Assembly: GCF_016808095.1 (NCBI RefSeq)
Contig: NC_068975.1
Location: 2,790,001 to 2,854,000 of the forward strand
Length of the DNA: 64,000 nt
Direction: 5' to 3'
Source: Vigna angularis
Lineage: Eukaryota > Streptophyta > Magnoliopsida > Fabales > Fabaceae
This document shows, one piece after another, positions 13,449 to 24,112 of this stretch. Position 1 is the first letter of the stretch, and each line of letters begins with the position of its first letter. The notes under the pieces are model-generated. The model was not told the DNA's origin. It saw only the letters and a program-made list of their open reading frames with translations, and did no database searches. Made by a program: the position numbers and the translations under genes.

Positions 13449-16400
13449 TGCTACTTTACTTCATCACTTGCATCTCCTTCTTCTTGTTTTTAAAGTCCCT
13501 CCTTCTCAGACCTCTCCCATCATGGGCAACTGAGATGCGGTTGCTACTCCTTTTGTTTTCTCAAGAGTTGTCTGTGAGAACAATCTCCAAGCTGTTCAGA
13601 AACCGCTTCTGGCTTGGATTTGTTTGTCAAATACCTGCAGGAATGTCTCTGGTGAGGAAGAGCCTGACTTCAAGAGTAGAGAATGTTGAGGAAAGCCATG
13701 GCATGTCAGTTTTGGATTTGCCTGAGTTGGCCTTGGATTGCATTCTTGAAAGGCTACCTCCTTCTTCACTGTGCCAAATGGTTGCCGTTTGCCGCTATTT
13801 GAGGGAGAGATGTGTGAGTGATCACCTTTGGGAGAGGCACATGAAGCAGAAGTGGGGTAGTGTTATTGGTCCTGCTGCTTACAGGGAGTGGAAGTGGCAT
13901 GTTGCTTCCAAAAGGAATGTTGGGGGTCTTAAACATGGCAGGCAAAGGGGCTTGATGAGATTTTGGTCTCTTCGTTGGCCTTTGCAATGGATGAGACCAA
14001 AGGTTGATGAAAATAATAGCCTCAAGCAGAGGACTTCTTTACCTGTTGACTCAATCATGAACTGGTATCTTGCTATTGAGTCGGGCAACTTTTGTTTCCC
14101 TGCTCAGGTCTATAACCGTGAGGTATGTAATATGTGCAAACCCTTTTGTTCTACTTTTCTATTGAAAACTTACACCTACCTTGCTAGCTACAAATAAAAC
14201 CAGTTGCTTGAATTTCAATTATATACCATGGGCTCTGTTCTTTTTTTCTCATAAGTTACATTTTTTCTGTTGTTGGTGTAGAATGGTCATGTTGGATTCA
14301 TGTTATCTTGCTATGACGCTACAATTAGCTATGATCCACGAACTGATACTTTCCAAGCCAGGTAATTGGCATGGTTAAAGATGATCATATAGTCTATAGA
14401 TACATATGTTCACATTAGTTCCATAATCTTAGAGATTTCATTATCAAGTTTGAAGATATTTTAAAAGAAGCGTAAGAGGAAAATAAAATGAAATTTAGAT
14501 CTGATGACGTAATTATTGATTTGTTGCTTACTACAGGTATCCTCCGCATGGAAGAAGAGCAGATGCTAAAGAGTGTGGCATCCCATGGGAAAGGCTAAGA
14601 GCCCCTCCTATTGATGCTTCTCCACATGATCTTCATGTCTCCGACTGTTTAACTGATTTGTATCCGGGTGATCATATAGAGATTCAGTGGAGGAGAAACA
14701 AAGAATTTCCTTATGGTTTGTTCCATTCTCAAATATCTTGTGTTATTAATTTTTGCATTAATCCTGGTAAAAGGTCTACCCCTAAGAACCATTTAAGTTT
14801 TACTAAACATTGAAGAGAATAACTACATACTGCAGGACCATGTCTATATATTAACAGAGTCAACAAAAGGGGCATTTGGGTCTACTTTGAGCCTTTGATA
14901 TATAAAAATGATCTCCATTTTTCTCAATTATTCATTTTCTTTATACCCTTGTGTTGGGATGTTGATGATTGAGAACTCATTTTCGAGTGTTATTGACATT
15001 ATTCTAAGCTGTGCCCTTAATCTTGTATACCTTGATTGATATAAGAGCCTTTGTATTCTTCATATTAGAAGTATATGATGAACTTATAATAAATTAAAAT
15101 GAATTGCTGCATGACGAGTTCCACCTTAATGGCAGGTTGGTGGTATGGTGTTGTAGGCCACCTGGAGTCATGCAATGGGAGTGAAAATTATTGCCGATGT
15201 CACAAAAGTGGTGAGTTAATTTTTTAACTTCCTTTTGGATGATTGCTATTATCAATCATTGGTTTTTCTTGGTTATAAATGTATCATCAATTCATTCATC
15301 TTTTCTTCCCTTCTTGCAAAATAGGACCATATTCTGCCTCTGAGTATGATTCATAATCTTGTCGATCAGTGAAAGGAACAAACTTGGGGAAAAAATGGTT
15401 GTAGGATATAGATGGATGATGCTTAGGAATTTTGCAGAAATTAAGAAGCACATAAAGTTTGCTGGTTTATTATTTTTAATATATTAAGATTTTTACAATC
15501 TTCAATTATTATTATTATTATTATTGTGGATATACATTGAAAAAAATTGACATGCTTTTGTAGTTAGTTTAATTTGGCAGCCAGACCAAAGGTTTGGCTA
15601 GGTCTTTCTGGATTCTAATCTATCTAAATATGGACCACCTGCTATGCTATTTGGTTGGTCCCCAAGACATTCATGGTCAGTATGTCATCATTTCCATCAA
15701 CACATTGATAATTTGTGTCTCAGTGGGCATTTATGGCTAACTATGCTAAAGAACTAGATTCCTTTTGTAGGCTGTTTCATCTCTGTTAGGAATCTTTTTG
15801 CTTTGTGGGACTAACATGATTTTTATAAACCGGACACTACTTCCTCTATCCCTATTTATAAAACCCTTTTTAGAAAAAAAAAATTGTCCCGTTTTATAAG
15901 ACACATTTGTAATGGAATGATGCATTACTTATTTATTTCCTAAAACGCCTTTAATTAAATATTTGAAATAAATCATAAAAAGTTGTTCCCTCTTAATCTG
16001 ATTTGAGAATATAAGTCCTCACCGATACCGAAGTCTCTTTCAACTGCTTTAACTCAAAAAAATGTAAGGATAATTTTGAAACAAAAATACATATTAGTGA
16101 CAAATTTATTGTTTTTAACTAGTTTTCTTAAAGAGTGTGAATTACTAAAAGGGTCTTATTGGGACGGAGAGAGTGTTTTTTGTCTTCTGGTCTTGTTAAG
16201 TATATAGATAGAATATACCATGACATCCTTATAAGGTATCGGTTGCAATATTTTATTTCACATTCCCTTCATAAGCAATAGCACTCATTTTATGATTATG
16301 CTTATGTAACAAAATCAAGTAATACGGGGTTATAGTTGCTTTGTGTTGATAAGGCCTATTTTCCTTGCCTTGAATTCTGAAGAATGAAATCCAACAAACT

Positions 16401-16833
16401 TGTGCTTCGTTAAAATTTAGTTATTTTAAGTCTTTCACATTTTGCCAATCAATCATAATTGGATGAAAATTTTAAATTTATAAAGGTTGCAATCATTGAA
16501 ACTGCTAAAATGATGTTGAAGGGGTGGTCAAAGGCCACTACAACAAGAGTCTAGGAATTAACATTTTTATATAACATCCTCTCCCTGAGAGGGGTTTCTT
16601 GAGATTCAAACATAGCTTACTTAATGCTAAATGTGTTGGTTGCAGACACTGTGGTGCTAGAGTTTAATCATTACACTCCTGGCTCACGATGGAGGCAGAC
16701 AACTGTGAGTAGGAAAGACCATAGGGAGGAGGGAAATGAGGCTGATGGATTTTATGGAGGAATAAGAAAGATTAAGAGTGAGGCTGAGATTGCCATTTGG
16801 AAACGCCTTTGGCCATCTGAAGTCTTGGATTAG
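13448..16833 (+). CDS. F-box protein, five coding exons (At2g26850/At2g32560-like)
   Basis: Exons: 13448-14122, 14282-14361, 14537-14715, 15136-15210 and 16646-16833. All junctions are GT-AG and in frame, giving 398 residues. Residues 1-22 are strongly hydrophobic (possible membrane anchor). The F-box is about 86-136, with [17 protein letters not shown] and [16 protein letters not shown]. The rest holds conserved blocks of this plant family, including [28 protein letters not shown] and a C-terminal [11 protein letters not shown]-box proteins usually recruit substrates to SCF ubiquitin ligases through SKP1; the substrate here is unknown. The start was chosen because MLLYFITC matches, from memory, the N-terminus of this family. 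MSLVRKS (residue 66) is an alternative start. Intron 4 (1.4 kb) carries a MITE-like element. The leader has a CT microsatellite and an overlapping upstream ORF. Confidence 0.9.
15508..15525. repeat. (ATT)n microsatellite in F-box intron 4
   Basis: Six or so ATT triplets in a row within the fourth intron. Confidence 0.8.
15836..16175. mobile_element. Stowaway/Mariner-like MITE in F-box intron 4
   Basis: The left end reads CTACTTCCTCTATCCC and the right end reads GGGACGGAGAGAGTG. These are degenerate inverted ends of the CTCCCTCCGTCCC type, with internal TTATAAGAC/GTCTTATT matches. The 5' side follows a TA, but a clean TA duplication on the 3' side is not visible, so the exact limits are uncertain. 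Confidence 0.55.
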
Positions 16834-16839
16834 TAGGCA

Positions 16840-18280
16840 CTGGATCTGATCAAATTCTCTTCAACTTAGCATGATTTTATGGAAGCTTTGTCTCAGCAAC
16901 TGAAGCATTGACTGGTTCTGCTTTATACATGCCAATATACAAACATGAAGTGGACTTTCAGATATTTAGGCCAACCCGATTTCTTCTTCTGTCCTTTGTC
17001 ACATTTTTTCATGAGAAAATTTATGCATATTGATGTGCTTTCCCTCATTGTAAATTGCTCATTTACGCACAAATGTAGAATATTCATTCCACTATATATA
17101 GAATCTAGCTGATACCTTTGAACTGATACTAAAACAGCTTCCATCCTAATCAAGTTAAGGCATTATTCATATGCAAACAATTAATTTATTATATGCATAA
17201 ACAATGCTTGCTCCCTTTAGCCACGGAATTTTCTTATGATTTTTTATCCAGGTATACTTCCTCAGGGCCATTTATATTAGCCATTTTCTGTCTAATGCTA
17301 ACCGTATTGGTCATGTGGGGTGAAAATGTGTTGTCCTAAAACTGTTTTGAGAAATGGCATATAAAGTTGATGCGGCTAGCATTAAATGGAAGCTGTTTTA
17401 GAAAGTTGACACTGCTAGAACAAGGAGAGTTGTATGTTACTTAGAGTGTGAGAATACCTGAATCTCTAATCTGAGGACAGCCATATATACATCCAAGAAA
17501 TCTGCTTTGGTCCAAAAGAAAAGAAATTGATTTTACTAAGCACATTTCAAAAAGTTCATACTGGAGAAAACCAACTTCTGATTTCATTGGTATAATGAGC
17601 TTGCAATCTGAAAGATCAATCATTCTTTAAAACCAATAGAAAGAGTAGAGACAAGAAGGAATCCAACTGTAGTCTGCACCACTTGGTTAACTTATTCTAT
17701 CATGAAATGGTTGAAGCAGAGAAAGAGCCTATGCTTGTAACATTTGGAAGTCCTTTTGGTTATATTATATCAACAGGGTCTGGGTTTCAGGGCTTAATTC
17801 CCAAGAATGTTGTCTTCAATTTCTACTAACTAGTATGTTTAGCATTTGATCCACCCATGTGTGCATTCATTATCTTGATCCAACTTCATGCACCTTAAAA
17901 GAATCTAAATATACCCCTTTTCATTCTAGAATTGATATTTCTGGATGTAAAAAATACATTTCCAAATATCTATTTTGATATGAAGGACTTGGCTATGGTT
18001 TCTTGCACCCTATCAGATTTCTTGCTGCACCCATCAAAAGTTTCCGTTCCGTAATAAGAGTGGAGTGATTGTCTTCCGGAAAAAAAAAATTCTGGATTTG
18101 TTTTAATGTGTTATGGAAAATGAAATCTGGAAATTTGAAATGGTGCTAGCCTTTCGTTATCTATTCACTTTTCAAAACAAAACCTCTTTCAAGTCCATCT
18201 TTCTTCGTGTTCATAGCTTTCTTCTTGGTCAGTTTCTTGCTGGATCTTCATAAATTTCCCCTTCCCCATATAAAAAAATA
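16840..18280. other. F-box 3' region and intergenic DNA
   Basis: The 3' untranslated region of the F-box gene should lie in the first few hundred bases. No other gene or defined element is recognised; short frames on the minus strand (16923-17153, 17441-17623) have no homology I know. Confidence 0.4.
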
Positions 18281-18284
18281 CAAC

Positions 18285-18980
18285 TTTTAGATTATATAAT
18301 CCCGATGTCATTTTCTTTCTTCAAAAAAATACTTCCGAATTACACAATCTAAAAGACAAAAAAGACTTCTTAAATGTGTAATCCGAAAGCTAAATAACTT
18401 TTGGACTGTGTAATCTAAAAGCTATTTTCTTAACCCTCTTCAATAACTTTTGAATTACACGATCTAAAAATTATTATTTACATTCAAATTATACAATCCG
18501 TGAAGTACAAACTGAAAAAAAAAATGAGAGTGCAATAGGAAATTTATGGAGTTGCAGGAAGAAGTTGCTTTCTTCCTAATCATACCAAGTTGGGAAGACG
18601 AGGCACCCCCAAAGCCAGTCTTGGCCACTATTTAAATATCTGTTGAGGAATTTCTTCTTGCACTTCCATAATATTTTCATGCACCTTCAAACATTTTTAA
18701 ATTTGAATTTCGGAATATGCAATAAAAATATAAAAATTGTATTCTGAATTACACAGTTCCAAATATAATATGGAAAATACAATATAAAATCTGAAATATA
18801 AATTTTACATTCTAAATTATCGATTCAAAATATATATTTTTATTTTATATTCTGAATTATACAATTCAAATTTTTTTTATAAATTTTAAATTACTGACTC
18901 TATAATCTAAAATATAAAACTGTGTTTCAAATTATATACTACAAAACACAAATAAAAAATATATTCTAAATTATAAATTT
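18285..18980. repeat. Array of degenerate GAATTACACAATCTAAAAG-type repeats
   Basis: Variants of a motif like TGAATTACACAATCTAAAAG recur on both strands, for example near 18285, 18340, 18390, 18410, 18455 and 18490. Related GAATTACACAGTTC / GAATTATACAATTC forms continue to about 18.96 kb. Such arrays are typical of the subterminal regions of CACTA or other DNA transposons, but I found no terminal repeats to prove it. Confidence 0.5.
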
Positions 18981-18984
18981 TATA

Positions 18985-19675
18985 ATACATCTTTTTGTTT
19001 TATTTTCCATAGAGTTTAGTATGAGAAATATATGTCTAGTGAGAGAAAATAAATAAATAATGGAGGAGGGAATCTGCTTGGAGTAGGAAAGTAGGCTATG
19101 CGTGAGAGGGAAGAGGGTGCAGGACTGTGTGGGTCTCTTTCTAGCATTTCCTTTTACTTTTTGTGTAAACTTTAAAAAATTGGATAAGAGGTAATTGATG
19201 GTGAGAAGAAGAGAAAAGAAGAGAGGAAGGAGAGGAGAGGAGAGGGGTGCACCTGGAGGAAGAGAATACAAAAGTTTTGTCAATCTATTTTTAATTGTGT
19301 AATTTATTTTTAAAACTTTTTTCAATTAGTTCTTTAAATTTAAAACATATAATATTTTTTTAATCAAATTTTATTAAATTTATTTAATGTTTCAAACGAT
19401 TTATAATAATATCAATGTATAATTTTTGATATATTTTTACATGTTAATTAACAAAAAAATATTTAAAAGGTCAAATAAATTTTAAAAAATGAAATTAATT
19501 CAAAAAATTTAATATATTTCTACTGTTAATTTAAAAAAATGTTTAAAACATTAAATAGACTTAAAAAAATTCAAAAAATTAAATTGGTAAAAATTTTAAA
19601 GAACTAATTTTAATTTTTATTTAAAAAAACATTTAATTCAAAAGTTTTATTCGATTAAACCCATTCCATAATGTA
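18985..19675. other. AT-rich intergenic DNA
   Basis: The minus strand holds a 119-codon frame (18966-19325) of low complexity with no known homology, over a purine-rich patch at 19200-19260. I see no gene here. Confidence 0.4.
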
Positions 19676-19679
19676 TCAT

Positions 19680-20640
19680 ATATATATATGTTTCGAAATT
19701 TTGTTCTGAAAAGTTGGTTTCTGGTCCGGATGGTCCTTCCAACTCGTGAATCGAACGGCTCTTCCAAGATCGACTCTCCCAAGGTCGACATGTTGCATGG
19801 TCTTCGTAACATCGTCTATTGAACAAATTTTCTCAGGCCGATCATTCAGGTCTATCATCCAAGTTGACCGACCATCTAGATCGACCATCCAGGTTGTATG
19901 GCTTTTTCCAGGCCAACCAACCACCAGGCTGACCAATCATCCAATCCGACCGCCCAGGTCGTCCACCATCCTCCCAGGACGTCCTCCCATGGTCGTCCAC
20001 CTAGGCCAAGCCCATTAGTAATGACTCATTAAGCCCCTAAAGGCAGATTAAGGTGGGATTGGGCCATTATTAGGCTAGTGAAAGGTAAAAGCCCACTACA
20101 ACTAGTATAAATATAGGTCTCAGGTATGACTTTAGATCACGATGCACAATATATATGCATTACTTGTTGTGCCAACTGTCCGATTACATTACTAACTTGA
20201 GCATCAGAGTGTCTTTAACAAGTACTCGTCCATTCGGCTTGAAGAAGGAGGAGGGGGAATGAACCTTATAACTTGGAGTGCGAGGACGACTAGGGAGCCT
20301 GTTCGCCCTTCAACAAACCCGCCCGGTCTTAGAGACAACGAGTAAGGTCCGTCCGACCTTCAAGACAACCTAGAGTGCTTAGGTTCGTCCAATCTTCAAG
20401 GTTCGCCTAGTCTTCAAGATTTGCCCAGTCTTCAAGGTCCGTCCAGTCTTCAAGGTTCATTCAGTCTTCAAGGTTTGTCCAATCTTCAAGGTCTGTCTGA
20501 TCTTAGAGACAACATGGAATGTTTTGAACAAGGGACCTCTAGACTCTACCGAAACAGTTTCATACTACATTTCATGTGTTTGGAGAATAGTGTTCGAGAA
20601 ATTTTATGTCAAAAACATGTTCCATTTGTGATTTATTAGG
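19680..20640 (+). mobile_element. LTR-like fragment with TATA box and 18-bp tandem repeats
   Basis: A less AT-rich block with repeated GACCATCCAGGTC-like motifs (19780-20000), then TATAAATA at 20106-20113, then a CTTCAAG repeat array. This layout (repeat-rich U3, TATA, short downstream region) resembles a retrotransposon LTR. Neither TG...CA ends nor a target-site duplication was found, so the call is tentative. Confidence 0.4.
20383..20508 (+). repeat. 18-bp tandem repeat, seven copies
   Basis: Seven contiguous 18-base units, most ending AATCTTCAAG or AGTCTTCAAG; the last is degenerate and ends ATCTTAGAG. A detached unit sits at 20347-20364. The unit is a multiple of three, so one frame encodes a repeated xSLQG-type peptide, but nothing suggests that it is translated. 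Confidence 0.9.
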
Positions 20641-21140
20641 CCTTTTAGTGATCCTCTCTCATTTGTGATTTCTTTGTAACATTAACATCCAAACATGATG
20701 ACTAGTTGGTCTTCCAGCCCACATTGTTCAAGGTCCAACCCTCGTATAACCTTAGAAAATAAATGTACTGTTATAATCCTTTGACCTTTATATTGATTCT
20801 TTAACTCAAGGAAAGAAAACTTGTTAGAAAATTCAAAGTCATTTGGTCCCCATAGTCTCAGCATTTCTAAAATATTTAAACTTTTCTTAGGAATTCAAAA
20901 ATATAAAAATATAATCAAAGCACATGATACATCTTTTGCAAGCTCAAGTATATAAAAACTAAGAATATAAATACAATAGGGAATGTGGAACTTTTACTTG
21001 TAGAAATAGAGCATGAACAACAATTTGATATTTGAGTAAAACCATATTATTAAGTTACAATCTAAATCAGAAAAATCTTAGCCGTATTATTATGGAACTA
21101 TCATACTTAATATCAAAAGTAACAAAGTTAACTAAATTGG

Positions 21141-21336
21141 GTGGGACGCACCAGACCCTTGTGACAGTGCAAAGCAAGGACAATGCTTAAGAATCCCAGT
21201 GGCAAGCCACTGTTATAGACCCTTTCCCACAAAAAATTAATTTAATATCATGTGAACCAATGGCTCACATATCAGATATTAAACTGATAAGAACAGATAC
21301 TACACTTGATCTTAGTCAAAAGGCCGAGAAAGGTAT
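21141..21336 (-). ncRNA. U2: U2 spliceosomal snRNA, copy 1
   Basis: The transcript would start ATACCTTTCTCGG at 21336 and run about 196 nt, the usual plant U2 length. It keeps the branch-point-recognition segment GTGTAGTATCTG, the conserved ATCAGTTTAATATCTGATA hairpin and an Sm site (ATTTTTTG). U2 pairs with the intron branch point in the spliceosome. It differs from copy 3 at position 21 (A instead of G), a base also changed in the broken copy 2. A 3'-end signal CAATTTAGTTAA (plant rule CA-N3-10-AGTNNAA) follows at about 21139-21127. The upstream promoter element carries one change, so this gene may be weaker than copy 3. Confidence 0.85.
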
Positions 21337-21361
21337 GATTATTGTGATGGAAGTCTTTCAA

Positions 21362-21411
21362 TTTTATAATCTGAACTTCAGCGGCTTGTCAGAGTACTGT
21401 TCAATGTGAGA
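21362..21411 (-). promoter_or_regulatory. snRNA promoter of U2 copy 1 (TATA and variant USE)
   Basis: On the minus strand, TTATAAAA at about 21369-21362 lies about 30 bases before the RNA start. TCTCACATTG at 21411-21402 lies about 70 before it. The latter matches the plant snRNA upstream sequence element TCCCACATYG except for one C-to-T change. The gap of about 32 bases fits Pol II-type plant snRNA promoters. Confidence 0.75.
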
Positions 21412-21639
21412 CTTTATGAGGCACTTGCTCCATCCATGTCCTTGGTCCTAAAGTCAAATAACTTAGGATTAGATCAGCAATATTGTTGAATGTATTACAG
21501 GTTCATGTGATATCTTTCTTTTCCATAAACTTAAGTTTCGTTTTGAATGTTTCAAAATAGGTGAGAGAGCAATTAATTAATGCTAGTTGTTTTGTAACAA
21601 TGTCAGTCGGTTACTTTAGTCCAGATTGTTGTTGAATAA

Positions 21640-22800
21640 CATTAGGAAAGAATGAAAATCGAATGAGACAGATCATTGATGGTGGGCTTGCTTCAAGCCA
21701 TATATAGCTTTCCGCAGTTTGCATACCAAAGTAGAATCAGTAGCAACAAATCTTGGTGGTTGCTGCATGTAGACATTTTCTTCCCAATCACCATTTAGAA
21801 AAGCATTAGTCACTTAGTCAGAACAATGTGGATAGTGGTTGGTTTGATGACAGAACCAAAGGTTTTAATCACAACCTTTAGTTTTTTATAAAATCCTTTT
21901 GCAACTAAGCATGGTTTATAACATTGGAGAGTATCATCCACATTGAATTTGCGTTTGAAAATCCATTTACACCCAATGACTTTTGGGCGAATGACCATTG
22001 GATGAACGTTTGTGGTAGGTGGTTGATCAAGCAGTGGAGTGGTATCTACAGAGAGGGGTGAGGAAGGAAGAATAAGAGAACCATGTAGAATATTTTTCCG
22101 TATAGCAGTGTTATCAGTGTGTGAAGATGTATCAAGAGTAGTAGCAGGCACAAATTCGTTAATATGTCTATGCTTTCGCTTAACAACCATTTTGCTCATG
22201 TGTGTGAGAACATGTGAAGCACTGATGAAAACCATATACGGTAAGAAGAGGGGTTATAGTCCAAAACTCTTTAGCATTATTAATTTGGATACATTTTAAA
22301 CGGTGTCTAGTTTGATTTTCAGAAAATTGCTTGAAACGCACAAAACATTAAGCGCTTGAGATTTAGAGTGTATAAGATAAAGCCACGTGTATTTCGAGAA
22401 AGCATAAAAAAAAGCAATGTAACACCTAGTACCATTAGAAGCAGCAACCGGGGAAGGTTCCCATATGTCAAGAAAAACAAGTTCAAGGGTTTAGTGTAGA
22501 TAGTAGTAGTAAAGGGTAATTGATGAGACTTAGCATAGCACACATGTCACATAAAACACATCACATAAAACATGTTAGTTACATGAAACATTACACAATC
22601 TCATAACAAGATGAGTAGTTCTGGCAGAGGCATGGCCAAGCTGAGAATGCCACAATTGAAAAGGTGATATCACACTTTGAAGATTAGTATCATAAGCACA
22701 GGGTTGAAGAACTGATTGAAAGGGGGTAAGAAGACCAAAGTAGAATCAGTAGCAACAAATCTTCGGAGAATTATCTCCTTACTGTCCTAAGTTTTAACAA
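21640..22800 (-). mobile_element. Ty1/copia retrotransposon relic
   Basis: Minus-strand pieces in copia order. A GAG-pre-integrase segment (LWHSQLGHAS, about 22670-22640) precedes an integrase segment (22543-22319, frame-broken). A reverse transcriptase segment follows at 22235-21680, with VIGCKWIFKRKF and LVAKGF, then NAFLNGDWEENVYMQQPP and VCKLRKAIYGLKQA. Stops and small deletions break every domain. It abuts the region upstream of U2 copy 1. No LTRs were identified. Confidence 0.8.
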
Positions 22801-22855
22801 AACAATTCTTAGAGAAAAACACAAAATACACATTATTTGTTTAAAAAAATCATTG

Positions 22856-24110
22856 ATGAGACTTAGCAATAGCACACATATCACAGAAAACATGTTAGTT
22901 ACATGAAACATTATACAATCTCTGATAGCCTTTTGTCAGGTATAACAAATCGTTTCAAGTAGTAAAAGTAAGTACAAAGTATTGTTCTCCTAAGGGAATT
23001 GAGGTATGTTTTCTAATTGAGCTTATTTATCAAAGCCAATTTAGTAATGATAGTAATTTGATTCATGTAATTTAAACTGAATTGAATTAACAAGATATTA
23101 AAAATTACTATTGAAAGTTTTAAAGAAAGCTTCGTTGGAATTGGATTCATGACTCACATGAAGATAAAACTTTGTATATATTATTATTTCAATCAAACAT
23201 TCACATCAAGGCTACTAGTCCTAACCCTTAGCAACTAGAACTAAATTCATATATCAAAGTGCGATTCCCTTAGTCAATTTAACATACAATTTGCATTAAC
23301 TCAAATGCTAAGAATGACCAAGATATTAAGTCTATCCCTAAATCCCAAATCACTTAGGTGCTCTATCTATGTCCATGTTCAAAGTTACTTCCCAATAAGT
23401 AGAGATATTCAAATAGAATTATATTTCCATACAATTATAGTAAATTCAAGACAAAGCATATGAATGAACAACGATATATGCTTTTCCTATTTTTCCAACC
23501 AGAACTACCCATCTTTCTCTCTGTCACGACTTAAAAGCCAATTCAAATTTAATTATTTCGCTCAACACATAACTATTCATGCGTTAAGCAAATAATCAAC
23601 TGCAAATTCTTTAACTGACCCTAATTCGCTCAACGAGTTGTGCTGGTACGCTGAGCGAATAATCTCCCTTGTAGCTAAGTGCATGATTGATTAGCTTAAC
23701 GAGAAACAGGTGACAATACTCTAAATGATGTATAAGTTCCTCTACAATTGATTACACAACTTTCCTACTCATTATTACAACTTTTCAATGAGGAAAACAT
23801 AATGTTTCGTGAATAACTACAACTTTGAGTTAATTAATAAGTATGAAAACAAGTATTTTTCATATTTATCAATCTCATAACAAGATGAGTAGTTCTAGCA
23901 TAGGCATGGCCAAGCTGAGAATGCCACAATTGAAAAGGTGATATCACACTTTGAAGATTAGTATCATAAGCACAGGGTTGACAAGTTAATTGAAAGGATG
24001 GAATACCATATGGGCTAAGAAGACCAAAGTAGAATCAGTAACAAAAAATCCTTGGAGGATTATCTCCTTATTGTCCTAAGTTTTAACAAGACAATTCTTA
24101 GGGAAAAACA
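22856..24110 (-). repeat. Second copy of the copia GAG-pre-integrase segment, split by a solo LTR
   Basis: 22856-22922 plus 23872-24110 match 22523-22790 closely (for example GCATGGCCAAGCTGAGAATG in both). So about 250 bases of the copia relic are duplicated in tandem, and the second copy was later interrupted by the 949-bp insertion at 22923-23871. Confidence 0.8.
22923..23871. mobile_element. Solo LTR, 949 bp, target duplication ATCTC
   Basis: The insertion starts TGATAG and ends TTATCA, giving the TG...CA of an LTR and short inverted ends (TGATA/TATCA). It is flanked by ATCTC at 22918-22922 and 23872-23876, the 5-bp duplication typical of integrase. The neighbouring uninterrupted duplicate (22523-22790) serves as an empty site. 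No internal retrotransposon domains lie inside, so this is a solo LTR left by recombination. Confidence 0.85.
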
Positions 24111-24112
24111 TA

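Noticed and set aside
18966..19325. 119-codon minus-strand frame
   Set aside because: Low-complexity Leu/Ser/Pro-rich translation of purine-rich DNA; no start context or homology.
20347..20508. 18-bp repeats as a CRISPR-like array
   Set aside because: Units are contiguous with no spacers, and the window is eukaryotic.
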